Position numbers and translations under genes: made by a program. A DNA stretch of 52,666 nt from Natrialba hulunbeirensis JCM 10989 (GTDB lineage Archaea; Halobacteriota; Halobacteria; Halobacteriales; Natrialbaceae). The stretch is taken from the NCBI RefSeq assembly GCF_000337575.1, contig NZ_AOIM01000041.1, positions 200,441 to 253,106 on the forward strand, in the 5' to 3' direction. Under the pieces are notes generated by a model that was not told the origin of the DNA, ran no database searches, and worked only from the letters and a program-made list of their open reading frames with translations. Shown piece by piece: positions 26,631 to 35,748 of this stretch (the first letter of the stretch is position 1; each line of letters starts with the position of its first letter).

Positions 26631-28309
26631 CGATCCACCTCTCCGAGAACGATGTCTAAGCTACCCAGCGAGGCGATCAGGTCAGGGATGTACTCCCCTT
26701 CGGACATCTCTTCTAAGGCCTGCAGGTTCGAGAAGCACGGACTCCGGATCTTGAATCGACCGGGCTTGTCCGAGCCGTCCGAGCGGATGTAGATGCCGAG
26801 TTCGCCCTTCGCTCCCTCGACGGCGCGGTAGATCTCCGTCCCGGCGTCTGGCTTCAGCGTGCGCGGGACGTTCGCCTGTACGTCGCGCTCGTCTTCCGGC
26901 CAGTCCTCGAGCAGATCGAGACACTGCTCGATGATCTTCGCGGATTCTTCGACCTCCTCCATTCGACAGAGGACGCGCGCGTAGTTGTCACAGCCGTCGC
27001 GCGTGATGACGTCCCAGTCGAGCTGTTCGTAGTAGCCGTACGGATCGTCGCGGCGCAGGTCGTAGTCGACGCCGGAGCCGCGTGCGACGGGGCCGGTACA
27101 ACCGTAGTCTTTTGCGACCTCGGGCTCCAGCACGCCGGTGTCGATACAGCGGGTCTGGAAGATTTCGTTGCCCGTGATGAGGTCGTTGTACTCGCCGACC
27201 TTCGCCGGGAGTTCATTGAGGAACTCGCGTGTCTGCTCGAAGAACTCCTCGCGCGGTTCGGGCAGGTCCCAGGCGACACCGCCGACACGGAAGTAGTTGA
27301 ACATCATCCGCTGGCCCGTCAGATCTTCCAGAATGTCCTGGATGACCTCCCGGTCGCGGAACGTGTACATGAACGTCGCGGTGAACTCGCCGTAGACGTC
27401 GAGTGCGAACGTCCCGAGCGCGAGCATGTGCGAGGCGATCCGGCACAGTTCCGCGCCCATCGTCCGGATGATCTGTGCGTACTCGGGAACCTCGATATCC
27501 GCGAGGTCCTCAATTGCACGCGCGTATGCCCACTCGTTCAGCAGGCCCGCCGAGACGTAGTCCCAGCGGTCCGGGTAGGGCATAATCTGGTGACGGTAGG
27601 TGCCCTGCTCGCACATCTGCTCCTCACAGCGGTGGAGGTAGCCGATGTCCGGCTCGACGTCGGCGACCGTCTCGCCGTCCAGGACTGTCTTGACGTGGAG
27701 CACGCCGTGGGTCGCCGGGTGGTGTGGCCCGATGTTCAGGAACATCGTATCCGACTCGTCGTCGTGATGGTCCGGCTGAATCGGGTTCTGGTGCTCCGTG
27801 AGCGTGACGAGCTGTGGCTTTTCCTGATCGTAGTCCTTCGAGAGGGGGTGGCCCTGCCACGTCTCCGGCAGGAGAATCCGGCGCAGATCAGGGTGGTCGT
27901 CGTACTCGACGCCGACCAGATCGTAGGCCTCCCGTTCGTGCCAGTCGGCCGTCCGGAACACCGGCTCGGCGCTCTGGCTCACCGGGTCGTCGACCGTCGT
28001 CGGAACGACGATGCTGACCTCGTCGGTCGGGTCAGCGAACTTCTTCATGTGGTAGATCGACTCGTATCGATCCTCGTACTGCTGGGCGGTAACACACGAG
28101 AGGTGGTCGTAACCGGCCTCGTCGCGCAGATCCGAGAGCACGTCCTGAACGTCGTTCGGGTTGATAACGAAGCCCGGCGCGTTCAGGTGATCGTCGCGCG
28201 CGATGGCGCGCTCACCGAGCAGGGACTCGAGTGCAGCCTCGGTAGTTTCGACCCCTGGCTCTGTGAGTTCTGCCTCGGGCTCTGTTTCGGGTTCGGTTCC
28301 CGTGCTCAT
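26627..28309 (-). CDS. nuoCD: Fused complex I-like subunits C and D
   Basis: The protein is 560 aa. Residues from about 30 to 165 match the 30-kDa NuoC domain (WHEREAYDLVGVEYDDHPDLRRILLPETWQGHPLSKD). A short linker leads to the 49-kDa NuoD domain (NIGPHHPATHGVLHVKTVLDGE), with TYRHQIMPYPDRWDYVSAG and the C-terminal KIRSPCFSNLQALEEM. The NuoD part forms the quinone site with NuoB. It starts 4 nt inside nuoB. Confidence 0.97.
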   Translation of the reverse strand: MSTGTEPETEPEAELTEPGVETTEAALESLLGERAIARDDHLNAPGFVINPNDVQDVLSDLRDEAGYDHLSCVTAQQYEDRYESIYHMKKFADPTDEVSIVVPTTVDDPVSQSAEPVFRTADWHEREAYDLVGVEYDDHPDLRRILLPETWQGHPLSKDYDQEKPQLVTLTEHQNPIQPDHHDDESDTMFLNIGPHHPATHGVLHVKTVLDGETVADVEPDIGYLHRCEEQMCEQGTYRHQIMPYPDRWDYVSAGLLNEWAYARAIEDLADIEVPEYAQIIRTMGAELCRIASHMLALGTFALDVYGEFTATFMYTFRDREVIQDILEDLTGQRMMFNYFRVGGVAWDLPEPREEFFEQTREFLNELPAKVGEYNDLITGNEIFQTRCIDTGVLEPEVAKDYGCTGPVARGSGVDYDLRRDDPYGYYEQLDWDVITRDGCDNYARVLCRMEEVEESAKIIEQCLDLLEDWPEDERDVQANVPRTLKPDAGTEIYRAVEGAKGELGIYIRSDGSDKPGRFKIRSPCFSNLQALEEMSEGEYIPDLIASLGSLDIVLGEVDR

Positions 28310-29013
28310 GGTGAATCAGCCCAGTTGTAGCGCATGACGAGGTCGTCCTCGTCGATCTCGCTTGCGAGTTTCTGTACGAGTTCGTCCTTCTGGAGGTCGC
28401 CGAACTCCTCGAGTTCGTACGGTTTGACGACGACGGCCGAGGACTCGCCGTTCTTGATTCGCTCCTGGAGTTTGAGGACCCCGTAGAGCAGCGCCTCCGG
28501 TCGCGGTGGGCAACCGGGGACGTGAATGTCGATAGGGATGATCTCTTCGGCACCCTTGACGACGTTGTACCCCTCCTGGAACGGGCCGCCGGAGATCGTA
28601 CAGGAGCCCATGCCGACGACGAACTTCGGTTCGGGCATCTGGTCGTAGACGCGCTTCATGCGCGGGCCGAACTTGGAGACGATCGTTCCGGGGACGATCA
28701 TCACGTCGGCTTGTCGCGGCGAGGCGCGGGGGACACCAGCCCCGAAGCGGTCCAGGTCGTGTTTGATCGCGTACGTGTGCATCATCTCGATGCTGCAGCA
28801 GGCGATCCCGAACTGGAGCATGAACATCGAGTTCCCGCGAACCCAGTTCATGAACTCGTCGAACTTCGTGAGGATGAACGGCGACGCGCCGAACGCCTCG
28901 CGAAGCTTGGAGTTGAAGCGGTCGTCGACACCCTCGCCGATTCGGGCGTCGCGGGTGTCCGTCGACGGCGCTGTGCTGTCGTAGATCGTTTGTTGTGGTT
29001 CGTCGCTACTCAT
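28306..29013 (-). CDS. nuoB: Complex I-like iron-sulfur subunit B
   Basis: The protein is 235 aa. The N2-type cluster ligands are seen as ACCSIEMMH, GSCTISGGPF and VPGCPPRPEAL. Relative to bacterial NuoB it has an acidic N-terminal extension of about 40 residues and a C-terminal extension, both usual in halophiles. Start and stop overlap the neighbours by ATGA. Confidence 0.97.
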   Translation of the reverse strand: MSSDEPQQTIYDSTAPSTDTRDARIGEGVDDRFNSKLREAFGASPFILTKFDEFMNWVRGNSMFMLQFGIACCSIEMMHTYAIKHDLDRFGAGVPRASPRQADVMIVPGTIVSKFGPRMKRVYDQMPEPKFVVGMGSCTISGGPFQEGYNVVKGAEEIIPIDIHVPGCPPRPEALLYGVLKLQERIKNGESSAVVVKPYELEEFGDLQKDELVQKLASEIDEDDLVMRYNWADSP

Positions 29014-29423
29014 GGTCGGTTATGCTCGGTTTCTACCTGACGAGGTGTCTGTGCCCACTGGACCGCACCCTTTCGCCACGCCCACGCGAGTCCGACGAGG
29101 AGGATCGTGACGAAAAGCACCATTGGGCCGAGAATCTCGAGCAGCGAAACGGCGTCTGATTCGACGGCATCCAGGTACACGACCGCCCACGGAAACAGGA
29201 GGACGGTTTCGATATCGAAGATGAGGAACAAAAGCGCAACCATGTAGTACTGGATGTTGAACCGGACACGCGTGTCGCCGGTCGGGATCTCGCCACTCTC
29301 GTAGGTGGCTCGTTTGCTCGTTTCGGGTACACTCGGGCGCAGAAGGTACGATACCGCCATCATACCGAGCGGTATCAGTACTCCCACGAGTGCAAGCGCC
29401 CCGATCGCTATCCAATCGTTCAT
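29010..29423 (-). CDS. nuoA: Complex I-like membrane subunit A, first gene of operon
   Basis: The protein is 137 aa from the ATG at 29423 (MNDWIAIGALALVGVLIP), with three helices. The conserved loop YESGEIPTGDTRVRFNIQYYMVAL and DIETVLLFPWA are diagnostic. Upstream frame starts (29459, 29453) are possible, but the usual family start is MNxWIAIG. TTTAAA at 29442-29447 is a candidate TATA box, slightly close to this start. The whole operon, nuoA to nuoN, reads leftward with almost no gaps. Confidence 0.93.
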   Translation of the reverse strand: MNDWIAIGALALVGVLIPLGMMAVSYLLRPSVPETSKRATYESGEIPTGDTRVRFNIQYYMVALLFLIFDIETVLLFPWAVVYLDAVESDAVSLLEILGPMVLFVTILLVGLAWAWRKGAVQWAQTPRQVETEHNRP

Positions 29424-29699
29424 CTCCGTAACGTTCGGGAGTTTAAACCGCATGCACATAAGGGTTGATTGTTCGTTTTCCGGCCCAACACGGGCCAAAT
29501 GGAGAGATCAGGCAGAAACTATCTCGCCGAATAATTGCCGTAGACTTGCCGTACGCGTTCCCGGCGGAACGTACCGCTATGCAGGAGTTCGATCGGGCGA
29601 GTAGATGGTGAAAAATAGTGATGGTCGCGTCGTGGGTTGTCCGGCTGCACGAGGGGAGCGGCCCGCCGGCACATCTGTGCGGCGGCATGACTCCGATTC

Positions 29700-30350
29700 C
29701 TACTCTGACTCCGACTCGTCGCGCTCACGGAAGGCCGGCGTTCCGTTGTCGTGTAACTCGCGCGAAACGGCACCGACGCCGTCACGCAGTTCCTCGTGGT
29801 AGGCAACGAGCCGGTCGCGGACCTCGTCGTGCTGGCGTGCAAGGATCTGTGCCGCCGAGAGCGCGGCGTTGAAAGATTTGCCGGCATCGACGGCGACCAG
29901 CGGCGCACCCGCCGGCATTCCGATCACGCTGTCGACGGACTTCTCCTGAACAGGGACGCCGATCACGGGGAGCGGGTACGCGATCGACGCCGTCATGTTC
30001 GGTAGGTCTGCAGACTTCCCGCCCGCACCCGCGATGATGACCTCCAGCCCGCGCTCTTCCGCCGTCTCCGCGTAGGCCGTCATCAAATCGGGCGTGCGGT
30101 GGGCCGAGGTGACGTACGTCTCGAAGGTGAATCGCTCGTTCGGTGGGCGCTCATAATCGGTCTGCTCTGCGAACTCGAGTTCGTCGACGAACGCGTCGTA
30201 CGCGCCGGGGCGCTTCCCGCCGGTCATCATCGTCTCGAGATCGGAATCGCTGCCCATTACGATTCCCACGTCCGGTGTTTCGGCGTCGGGCCGGTCCTGG
30301 TCGGCCTCGGCGTGTAGTCGATCGATCAGGTCGGAAACGGTCTCGCTCAT
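29700..30350 (-). CDS. purE: N5-carboxyaminoimidazole ribonucleotide mutase
   Basis: Purine synthesis: it converts N5-CAIR to CAIR. It is 216 aa from the ATG at 30350; a GTG at 30368 would overlap purK by GTGA and add six residues. The signature MGSDSDLETM is followed by a haloarchaeal insertion of about 30 residues (GGKRPGAYDAFVDELEFAEQ), then VTSAHRTP and GAGGKSADLPNMTAS. Cotranscribed after purK. Confidence 0.93.
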   Translation of the reverse strand: MSETVSDLIDRLHAEADQDRPDAETPDVGIVMGSDSDLETMMTGGKRPGAYDAFVDELEFAEQTDYERPPNERFTFETYVTSAHRTPDLMTAYAETAEERGLEVIIAGAGGKSADLPNMTASIAYPLPVIGVPVQEKSVDSVIGMPAGAPLVAVDAGKSFNAALSAAQILARQHDEVRDRLVAYHEELRDGVGAVSRELHDNGTPAFRERDESESE

Positions 30351-30364
30351 ACTCTCTCGTTTAC

Positions 30365-31579
30365 TCACTTCGACGTGAACGTGACGGACTCCTCGAGTTC
30401 CCGAGCGGCCGTCAACAACTCGGCGGTCGTCTCCTCGTCGCGACCCGACAGCGTAACGTGGCCCATCTTGCGCAGCGGACGCGCCTCGCGCTTGCCGTAC
30501 CAGTGGAGGTTCGCCCCGGGCGTCTCGAGAATCCGATCGACGTTCTGGAGCGCCGCTGACTGGGATTCCTCGACGTCACCGAGCAGGTTCACTGACACCG
30601 TCGGCGACCGAAGGTCCGTCGCCGCGAGCGGCCACCCGAGCACCGCGCGGGCGTGCTGTTCGAACTGCGAGCTCTGTGCGCCCTCGATCGTCCAGTGACC
30701 GGAGTTGTGCGGACGTGGCGCGATTTCGTTGAGCAGAATCTCCCCGTCCCACTCTCGCGGGCCCCCCTCGCTCGAATCTTCCGAGGCGCTACGCGTCTCG
30801 CTCGTCTCAAAGAGTTCGATTCCATAGACGCCGCGACCCTCCATTACCTCGAGGACATCCGCAGCGACCTCGCGGGCGCGCTTCTCGACAGCGTCGGCCG
30901 AGCCCGCCGGCACGACCGTCTCCCGCAGAATCTCGTCCTCGTGAATGTTCTCCCCGATCGGGAACGTCGCAATTTCGTCGTCACCCTTGACGGCGATCAC
31001 GGAAATCTCGCGCTCGAAGTCGACGAACGCCTCGACCATCGCCGGCCCGGCGACGGACTCGAGTGCATCCTCGGCTTCGTCGGCCGACTCGACGGGGACG
31101 TTGCCGCGGCCGTCGTAGCCACCCGTACGCGCCTTGAGCATTACCGGTGCGCCGTAGTCGTCGATCGCCGCCCGGATGTCGTCGGCGTCCTCGACCGCCC
31201 GGAACGGTGGGACCGGAACGCCGGCGGACTCGAGTTCACGTTTCTGGACCAGTTTGTCGTGGATCGTCTCGAGTGTCGCGGGTTTCGGGTGGACCGGCGT
31301 GCCGGAGTCTTCGCTGACGCGTTCTAACACGTCCTGATCTGCGAGTTCGATTTCGAAGGTGAGCACGTCGGCGCGAGCAGCGAGTTCGCGGATGCCCGCC
31401 TCGTCGTCGAAGCCGGCGACGATCTGGTCGCGGGCGACGGGAGCCGCGGGGCAGTCCGCCGTGGGGTCAAGGACGATGACCTCGACGCCGAGGGGCGCGG
31501 CTGCTTCGGCGAGCATGCGCCCGAGCTGTCCACCACCGACGACGCCGATCGTCGGACCTGGCGTCTGTAACGTCGTCAT
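30365..31579 (-). CDS. purK: N5-carboxyaminoimidazole ribonucleotide synthase
   Basis: An ATP-grasp enzyme of purine synthesis that makes N5-CAIR from AIR, bicarbonate and ATP. It is 404 aa. N-terminal IGVVGGGQLGRMLAEAA, ATP-grasp VMLKARTGGYDGRGN and NEIAPRPHNSGHWTIEGAQSSQFEQH are diagnostic. About residues 256-278 hold a non-conserved Ser/Glu/Arg insertion (SETRSASEDSSEGGPREW) encoded by a short repeat that also occurs in cobN. The ATG at 31579 has TTCTTAAG and a palindrome upstream. Confidence 0.94.
   Translation of the reverse strand: MTTLQTPGPTIGVVGGGQLGRMLAEAAAPLGVEVIVLDPTADCPAAPVARDQIVAGFDDEAGIRELAARADVLTFEIELADQDVLERVSEDSGTPVHPKPATLETIHDKLVQKRELESAGVPVPPFRAVEDADDIRAAIDDYGAPVMLKARTGGYDGRGNVPVESADEAEDALESVAGPAMVEAFVDFEREISVIAVKGDDEIATFPIGENIHEDEILRETVVPAGSADAVEKRAREVAADVLEVMEGRGVYGIELFETSETRSASEDSSEGGPREWDGEILLNEIAPRPHNSGHWTIEGAQSSQFEQHARAVLGWPLAATDLRSPTVSVNLLGDVEESQSAALQNVDRILETPGANLHWYGKREARPLRKMGHVTLSGRDEETTAELLTAARELEESVTFTSK
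30753..30808 (-). repeat. Short in-frame repeat insertion inside purK
   Basis: On the minus strand it contains GCGCCTCGGAA followed by TCGAG and CCCGCGAGA, the same blocks in the same order and reading frame as in cobN (49436-49500). It encodes S-E-x-x-R/S-A-S-E-x-S-S. The extra stretch is not part of the PurK fold. Confidence 0.6.
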
Positions 31580-31603
31580 TGCGCGCTCGTTATCGGCGGC
31601 TCC

Positions 31604-31638
31604 GCTTAAGAATTTGCAAATTTGCGCACACAGTGCGC
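31604..31638 (-). promoter_or_regulatory. purK promoter with palindromes
   Basis: TTCTTAAG (minus strand, about 31605-31612) lies about 25 nt before the purK ATG. A perfect 12-base palindrome, AATTTGCAAATT (31611-31622), and a GCGCAC/GTGCGC inverted repeat (31624-31629 and 31633-31638) sit just upstream, where an operator could block or assist TFB/TBP. Confidence 0.4.
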
Positions 31639-31741
31639 GTAGTTGACCTCCTCGATACGCACCGATGTGGATATGTCTGGCGTTGCACGGGACGTGTCGC
31701 CGACTCGCAGCACCGGGTCTGGGTTGCGGTGGGCTGCGCAG

Positions 31742-33013
31742 TTAGTTGCGCTCGTGTACCTCGAGTACCTTGCCCGCCGCAATCGTCTGGCCCATGTCCC
31801 GAATCGCGAAGCTACCCAGTTCGGGAATCTCGCCCGAGGGCTCGATGCTGAGTGGCTTCTGCGGGCGGATCGTCACGACCGCGGCGTCACCCGACTGGAT
31901 GTAGTCCGGGTCTTCGTCTGCGACCTCCCCACTCGAGGGATCCATCTTTCGGTCGATGGATTCGATCGTGCAGGCGACCTGTGCGGTGTGGGCGTGGAAG
32001 ACTGGCGTGTACCCTGCGGTGATGACCGATGGGTGTTGCATGACGACGATCTGGGCCTGGAACGTCTCGGCGACGCTCGGCGGATCGTCTGCCGGCCCGC
32101 AGACGTCACCGCGGCGGATGTCGTCCTTGCCGATGCCGCGGACGTTGAAGCCGACGTTGTCTCCGGGTCTGGCCTCCGGAACCTCCTCGTGGTGCATCTC
32201 GATCGTTTTCACCTCGCCGCCGACATCGCTCGGCTGGAACGAGACGGAGTCGCCGACGTTCATGATGCCGGTTTCGATGCGGCCGACGGGGACGGTGCCG
32301 ATACCCGAAATCGTGTAGACGTCCTGGATCGGGAGCCGAAGCGGCGCGTCAGTCGGCGGCTCGGGCTCTGGCAGGCCGTTCAGCGCCTCCAGAAGGATCT
32401 CGCCGTCGTACCAGTCCGTGTTCTCCGAGTGCTCGGCGACATTGTCCCCCTCGAACGCCGAAACGGGGATGAACGAGGCGTCTTCGGTGTTGAACTGGAC
32501 CTGGTTGAGTAGCTGGGTGACTTCTTCGACGACCTCGTCGTACGTCGATTCCTTGTAGTCGACGATGTCCATCTTGTTGACGGCGACGATGAGTTCGTCG
32601 ATGCCGAGGGTGCGCGCGAGGAACACGTGTTCCTGGGTCTGTGGTGCGACGCCGTCGTCCGCTGCGACGACGAGGACAGCGTGATCAGCCTGACTCGCGC
32701 CCGTGATCATGTTCTTCACGAAGTCGCGGTGGCCCGGCGTGTCGACGATGGTGAAGTCGTACGCGTCGGTCGAGAACTCCTGGTGGGCGATGTCGATGGT
32801 GACGCCGCGCTCGCGCTCCTCGGAGAGGTTGTCCATGACGTAGGCGAACTCGAAGCCGCCTTTCCCCTTCTCCTCGGCCTCTTCGCGGTGCTGTTCGATG
32901 ACGTGCTCGGGAACGCTCCCCGTCTCGTAGAGGAGTCGTCCGACGAGCGTGCTCTTGCCGTGGTCGACGTGGCCGATGATGGCCAGGTTCTGGTGTTGAC
33001 TGGTGTCACTCAT
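31742..33013 (-). CDS. tuf: Translation elongation factor 1-alpha (EF-Tu type)
   Basis: The GTPase that brings aminoacyl-tRNA to the ribosome. It is 423 aa from the ATG at 33013 ([13 protein letters not shown]). G motifs are present: GHVDHGKST (14-22), the switch region [24 protein letters not shown] and NKMD. Domains 2 and 3 are complete ([29 protein letters not shown]). In haloarchaea the main copy lies by rpsJ with ribosomal genes; here the neighbours are purK and ribH, so this may be a second copy or a relocated gene. Confidence 0.95.
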   Translation of the reverse strand: MSDTSQHQNLAIIGHVDHGKSTLVGRLLYETGSVPEHVIEQHREEAEEKGKGGFEFAYVMDNLSEERERGVTIDIAHQEFSTDAYDFTIVDTPGHRDFVKNMITGASQADHAVLVVAADDGVAPQTQEHVFLARTLGIDELIVAVNKMDIVDYKESTYDEVVEEVTQLLNQVQFNTEDASFIPVSAFEGDNVAEHSENTDWYDGEILLEALNGLPEPEPPTDAPLRLPIQDVYTISGIGTVPVGRIETGIMNVGDSVSFQPSDVGGEVKTIEMHHEEVPEARPGDNVGFNVRGIGKDDIRRGDVCGPADDPPSVAETFQAQIVVMQHPSVITAGYTPVFHAHTAQVACTIESIDRKMDPSSGEVADEDPDYIQSGDAAVVTIRPQKPLSIEPSGEIPELGSFAIRDMGQTIAAGKVLEVHERN

Positions 33014-33217
33014 AGTGATGTGGTCCCCTAGCAATGGTACTCGGGTTTGCGCCTAAACCCTTGTTCTCCCTCGACTGAACCGTTCAGAATCCACAATTGT
33101 CGTTTGTTGTGATGCGTTCGTATGGTGGCCGCCGGTCGCCCTCGAGACAGCTTCCGTTCGACCGGTGTATTCGCCAATAACGGTACCTCTTTTAGGCGCG
33201 CTCACTTCGGCTCGCGT

Positions 33218-33649
33218 ATGACCACGCTCGGATTGGTGGTCGCGGAGTTCAATCGACCGATCACCGAGCAGATGGAGCAAGAGGCCAAAGCAACAGCACA
33301 GGCTGCGGGTGCGAGGATCTACGACACCGTCAGCGTCCCTGGTGTCTACGACGCCCCGCTCGCGGCGGACCGACTCGCCCGACGGTCGGACGTCGACGCC
33401 GTCGCTGTCATCGGCACCGTCATCACCGGCGATACCAACCACGATCAGGTTATCACCGATGCGACCGCCCAGCAACTCGCAGACGTCAGTCTCGAGCGTG
33501 ACACGCCGGTTACACTCGGCGTCACCGGCCCCGGCATGTCCGCGGCCGAAGCGCGCGAACGCATCGAGAACGCGGGCAAAGCCGTCGACGGCGCGATCGA
33601 TCTCGTCGACGAGCTGCCGGCTGCCGACCCGGATACGACAACCGACTAG
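33218..33649 (+). CDS. ribH: 6,7-dimethyl-8-ribityllumazine synthase
   Basis: Riboflavin pathway: it condenses the pyrimidine amine with 3,4-dihydroxybutanone phosphate. It is 143 aa from the ATG at 33218. Characteristic parts are VVAEFNRPITEQM, SVPGVYDAPLAADRLARR, AVIGTVITGDTNHDQVI and GVTGPGMSAAEARER. It is of the short archaeal type. A TATA-like cttttag lies at about 33188-33194, so it is probably leaderless. Divergent from the EF-1alpha gene. Confidence 0.93.
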   Translation: MTTLGLVVAEFNRPITEQMEQEAKATAQAAGARIYDTVSVPGVYDAPLAADRLARRSDVDAVAVIGTVITGDTNHDQVITDATAQQLADVSLERDTPVTLGVTGPGMSAAEARERIENAGKAVDGAIDLVDELPAADPDTTTD

Positions 33650-33713
33650 CGAGACACCCACACAACTCACGACTCGTCACCAGCCACCCACACCGACAAC
33701 AGTTCACCAACAC

Positions 33714-34862
33714 ATGACCATGGAATTCACCGACCGCGTAACCCGAGTCGAACCGTCAGCAACCCTCGCCATCTCCGCGCTCGCAACCGAACTCGAGCAG
33801 GACGGCGCAGACGTCGTCGACCTCTCCGTCGGCGAACCCGACTTCCCCACGCCACAGAACATCATCGACGCCGGCCAGGGGGCCATGGATGCCGGTCACA
33901 CCGGCTACACTACCTCTGCCGGCATCCTCGAACTCCGCGAGGCCATCTCCGAGAAACTCGCAGCCGACGGCCTCGACCACGGCCCAGCAGAGATCATCGT
34001 CACCCCTGGCGCAAAGCAGGCGCTCTACGAGATCATCCAGGCCCTGATTCAGGACGGCGACGAAGTCGCACTGCTCGACCCCGCCTGGGTTTCCTACGAG
34101 GCGATGGTCAAGATGGCCGGCGGCGACCTCACCCGCGTCGACCTCTCCGAGACCGACTTCCAGCTCGAGCCCGCACTTGACGACCTCGAAGCCGCCGTCT
34201 CCGACGAGACCGAACTGCTGATCGTCAACTCGCCGTCGAACCCAACCGGTGCCGTCTACACCGACGCCGCACTCGAGGGCGTCCGTGATCTCGCGGTCGA
34301 ACACGACATCACGGTCATCTCGGACGAGATCTACAAGGAGATTACCTACGGCGTCGAGCCGACGAGTCTCGGGACACTCGAGGGCATGACAGATCGCACG
34401 ATCACCGTCAACGGCTTCTCGAAGGCCTACTCGATGACCGGCTGGCGGCTCGGCTACTTCGCCGGCCCGGAAGACCTGATCGACCAGGCGGGCAAACTCC
34501 ACAGCCACTCGGTCTCCTCGGCCGTCAACTTCGTCCAGCACGCCGGCGTGGAGGCGCTGGAGAACACCAACGATGCAGTCGCCGACATGGTCGAAGCCTT
34601 CGGCGAGCGCCGCGAACTCGTCATCGACCTGCTCGACGACCACGGCGTCGACGTCGCGGTGCCGGACGGAGCGTTCTACATGATGCTCCCTGTTGCGGAC
34701 GACGATCAGGCGTGGTGTGAGGGTGCGATCGAGGACGCCCACGTCGCAACGGTTCCCGGCAGTGCGTTCGGAACCCCTGGCTACGCGCGAATCTCCTACG
34801 CCGCGAGCGAGGAGCGACTCGAGGAGGGTATCGAGCGGCTGGCTGAGGAAGGCTACCTGTAA
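33714..34862 (+). CDS. Class I/II pyridoxal-phosphate aminotransferase
   Basis: The protein is 382 aa from the ATG at 33714; an ATG at 33720 is equally usable. It is a fold-type I enzyme with N176 (SNPTGA), D204 and Y207 (SDEIYKEI), the PLP lysine K237 (SKAYSMTGWR) and the carboxylate-binding R245. The sequence is closest to archaeal aspartate/aromatic aminotransferases. Substrate choice is not readable. It lies 64 nt after ribH, on the same strand. Confidence 0.92.
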   Translation: MTMEFTDRVTRVEPSATLAISALATELEQDGADVVDLSVGEPDFPTPQNIIDAGQGAMDAGHTGYTTSAGILELREAISEKLAADGLDHGPAEIIVTPGAKQALYEIIQALIQDGDEVALLDPAWVSYEAMVKMAGGDLTRVDLSETDFQLEPALDDLEAAVSDETELLIVNSPSNPTGAVYTDAALEGVRDLAVEHDITVISDEIYKEITYGVEPTSLGTLEGMTDRTITVNGFSKAYSMTGWRLGYFAGPEDLIDQAGKLHSHSVSSAVNFVQHAGVEALENTNDAVADMVEAFGERRELVIDLLDDHGVDVAVPDGAFYMMLPVADDDQAWCEGAIEDAHVATVPGSAFGTPGYARISYAASEERLEEGIERLAEEGYL

Positions 34863-34926
34863 CGTACCGCTCACTGCTCGCGCCATTTGCTGCCGTTCGA
34901 ACACCGCATAGTGGTGGTTCCTCGAG

Positions 34927-34933
34927 TTTATAC
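34927..34933 (+). promoter_or_regulatory. TATA box of HNH gene
   Basis: TTTATAC ends 24 nt before the ATG at 34957, the usual spacing for a leaderless transcript. Confidence 0.6.
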
Positions 34934-34956
34934 GTGATAGCGCGGCCAAACGCGGC

Positions 34957-35706
34957 ATGGACTGCCCGACCTGCGGGAAATCGCTCAGTACCGAACAGGG
35001 AATGCGCCAGCACCATACGAAGGTACACAGCGAGCCACTCCCGAATCGAACCTGCACGGGGTGTGAGACGGATTTTTACGATCCGAAAGCGCGCAGATCG
35101 TACTGCGACGACTGCAATCCAAACGCCGGCTCGAACAACGGCAACTGGCGCGACGCGAAAGAGACGACGACGTGCACCCACTGTGACGCGGACTTTTCGT
35201 ACTACCCCTCCTCGAAGAAGGGCGTGTTCTGCCCCGACTGCGTCGCGGACGCAGACGGATTACTCCCGGAGAACTACGCCGAAACCGTCGACCGAGTGAC
35301 GGTTGCATGTCGCGCCTGTGATGCGCCCCTCTCAGTTCGACCCGCCGCACGCGAGTCGCAAGAACGTGGATTCTTCTGTACACTCGAGTGCTATGGCACG
35401 TGGCTCTCGGACAACGTCGTCGGGCCGGCTCATCACCAGTGGGAGGGTGGAACGATCACGTATGGACAGAAGTGGTGGGCGGTTCGCCGGCGTGCACTCG
35501 AGCGGGACGACTACACGTGTCAACACTGTGGTGTCGACGCGGACGAACTTGGTCGGAATCCAGACGTGCATCATCTGGAGCGGGTTCGATCGTTCGACGA
35601 GCCTGCGGAGGCGCATCGACTGGAGAACGTGGTGTCGCTCTGTCGACAATGCCACAGACACGCAGAGGAGGGGACGATCTCCGCAGGTCCTCGAGACGAA
35701 AAGTAA
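34957..35706 (+). CDS. Multi-zinc-finger HNH endonuclease
   Basis: The protein is 249 aa. An N-terminal C2H2 finger (C3, C6, H19/H20, H24) is followed by paired cysteines at 33/36, 50/53, 73/76, 92/95, 118/121 and 141/145, suggesting several treble-clef or ribbon zinc sites. The C-terminal HNH domain has C188/C191, HH at 205-206, an Asn at 224, and C229/C232 with H233 and H235 (ENVVSLCRQCHRH). DNA cleavage is expected from the family. The gene ends 42 nt before a tandem array derived from tRNA-Gln, a context seen for mobile or homing nucleases; biological role unknown. Confidence 0.88.
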   Translation: MDCPTCGKSLSTEQGMRQHHTKVHSEPLPNRTCTGCETDFYDPKARRSYCDDCNPNAGSNNGNWRDAKETTTCTHCDADFSYYPSSKKGVFCPDCVADADGLLPENYAETVDRVTVACRACDAPLSVRPAARESQERGFFCTLECYGTWLSDNVVGPAHHQWEGGTITYGQKWWAVRRRALERDDYTCQHCGVDADELGRNPDVHHLERVRSFDEPAEAHRLENVVSLCRQCHRHAEEGTISAGPRDEK

Positions 35707-35748
35707 CACTATTGTGTAACGGCGCGCTATCCAGCGAGTGACGTGAGG

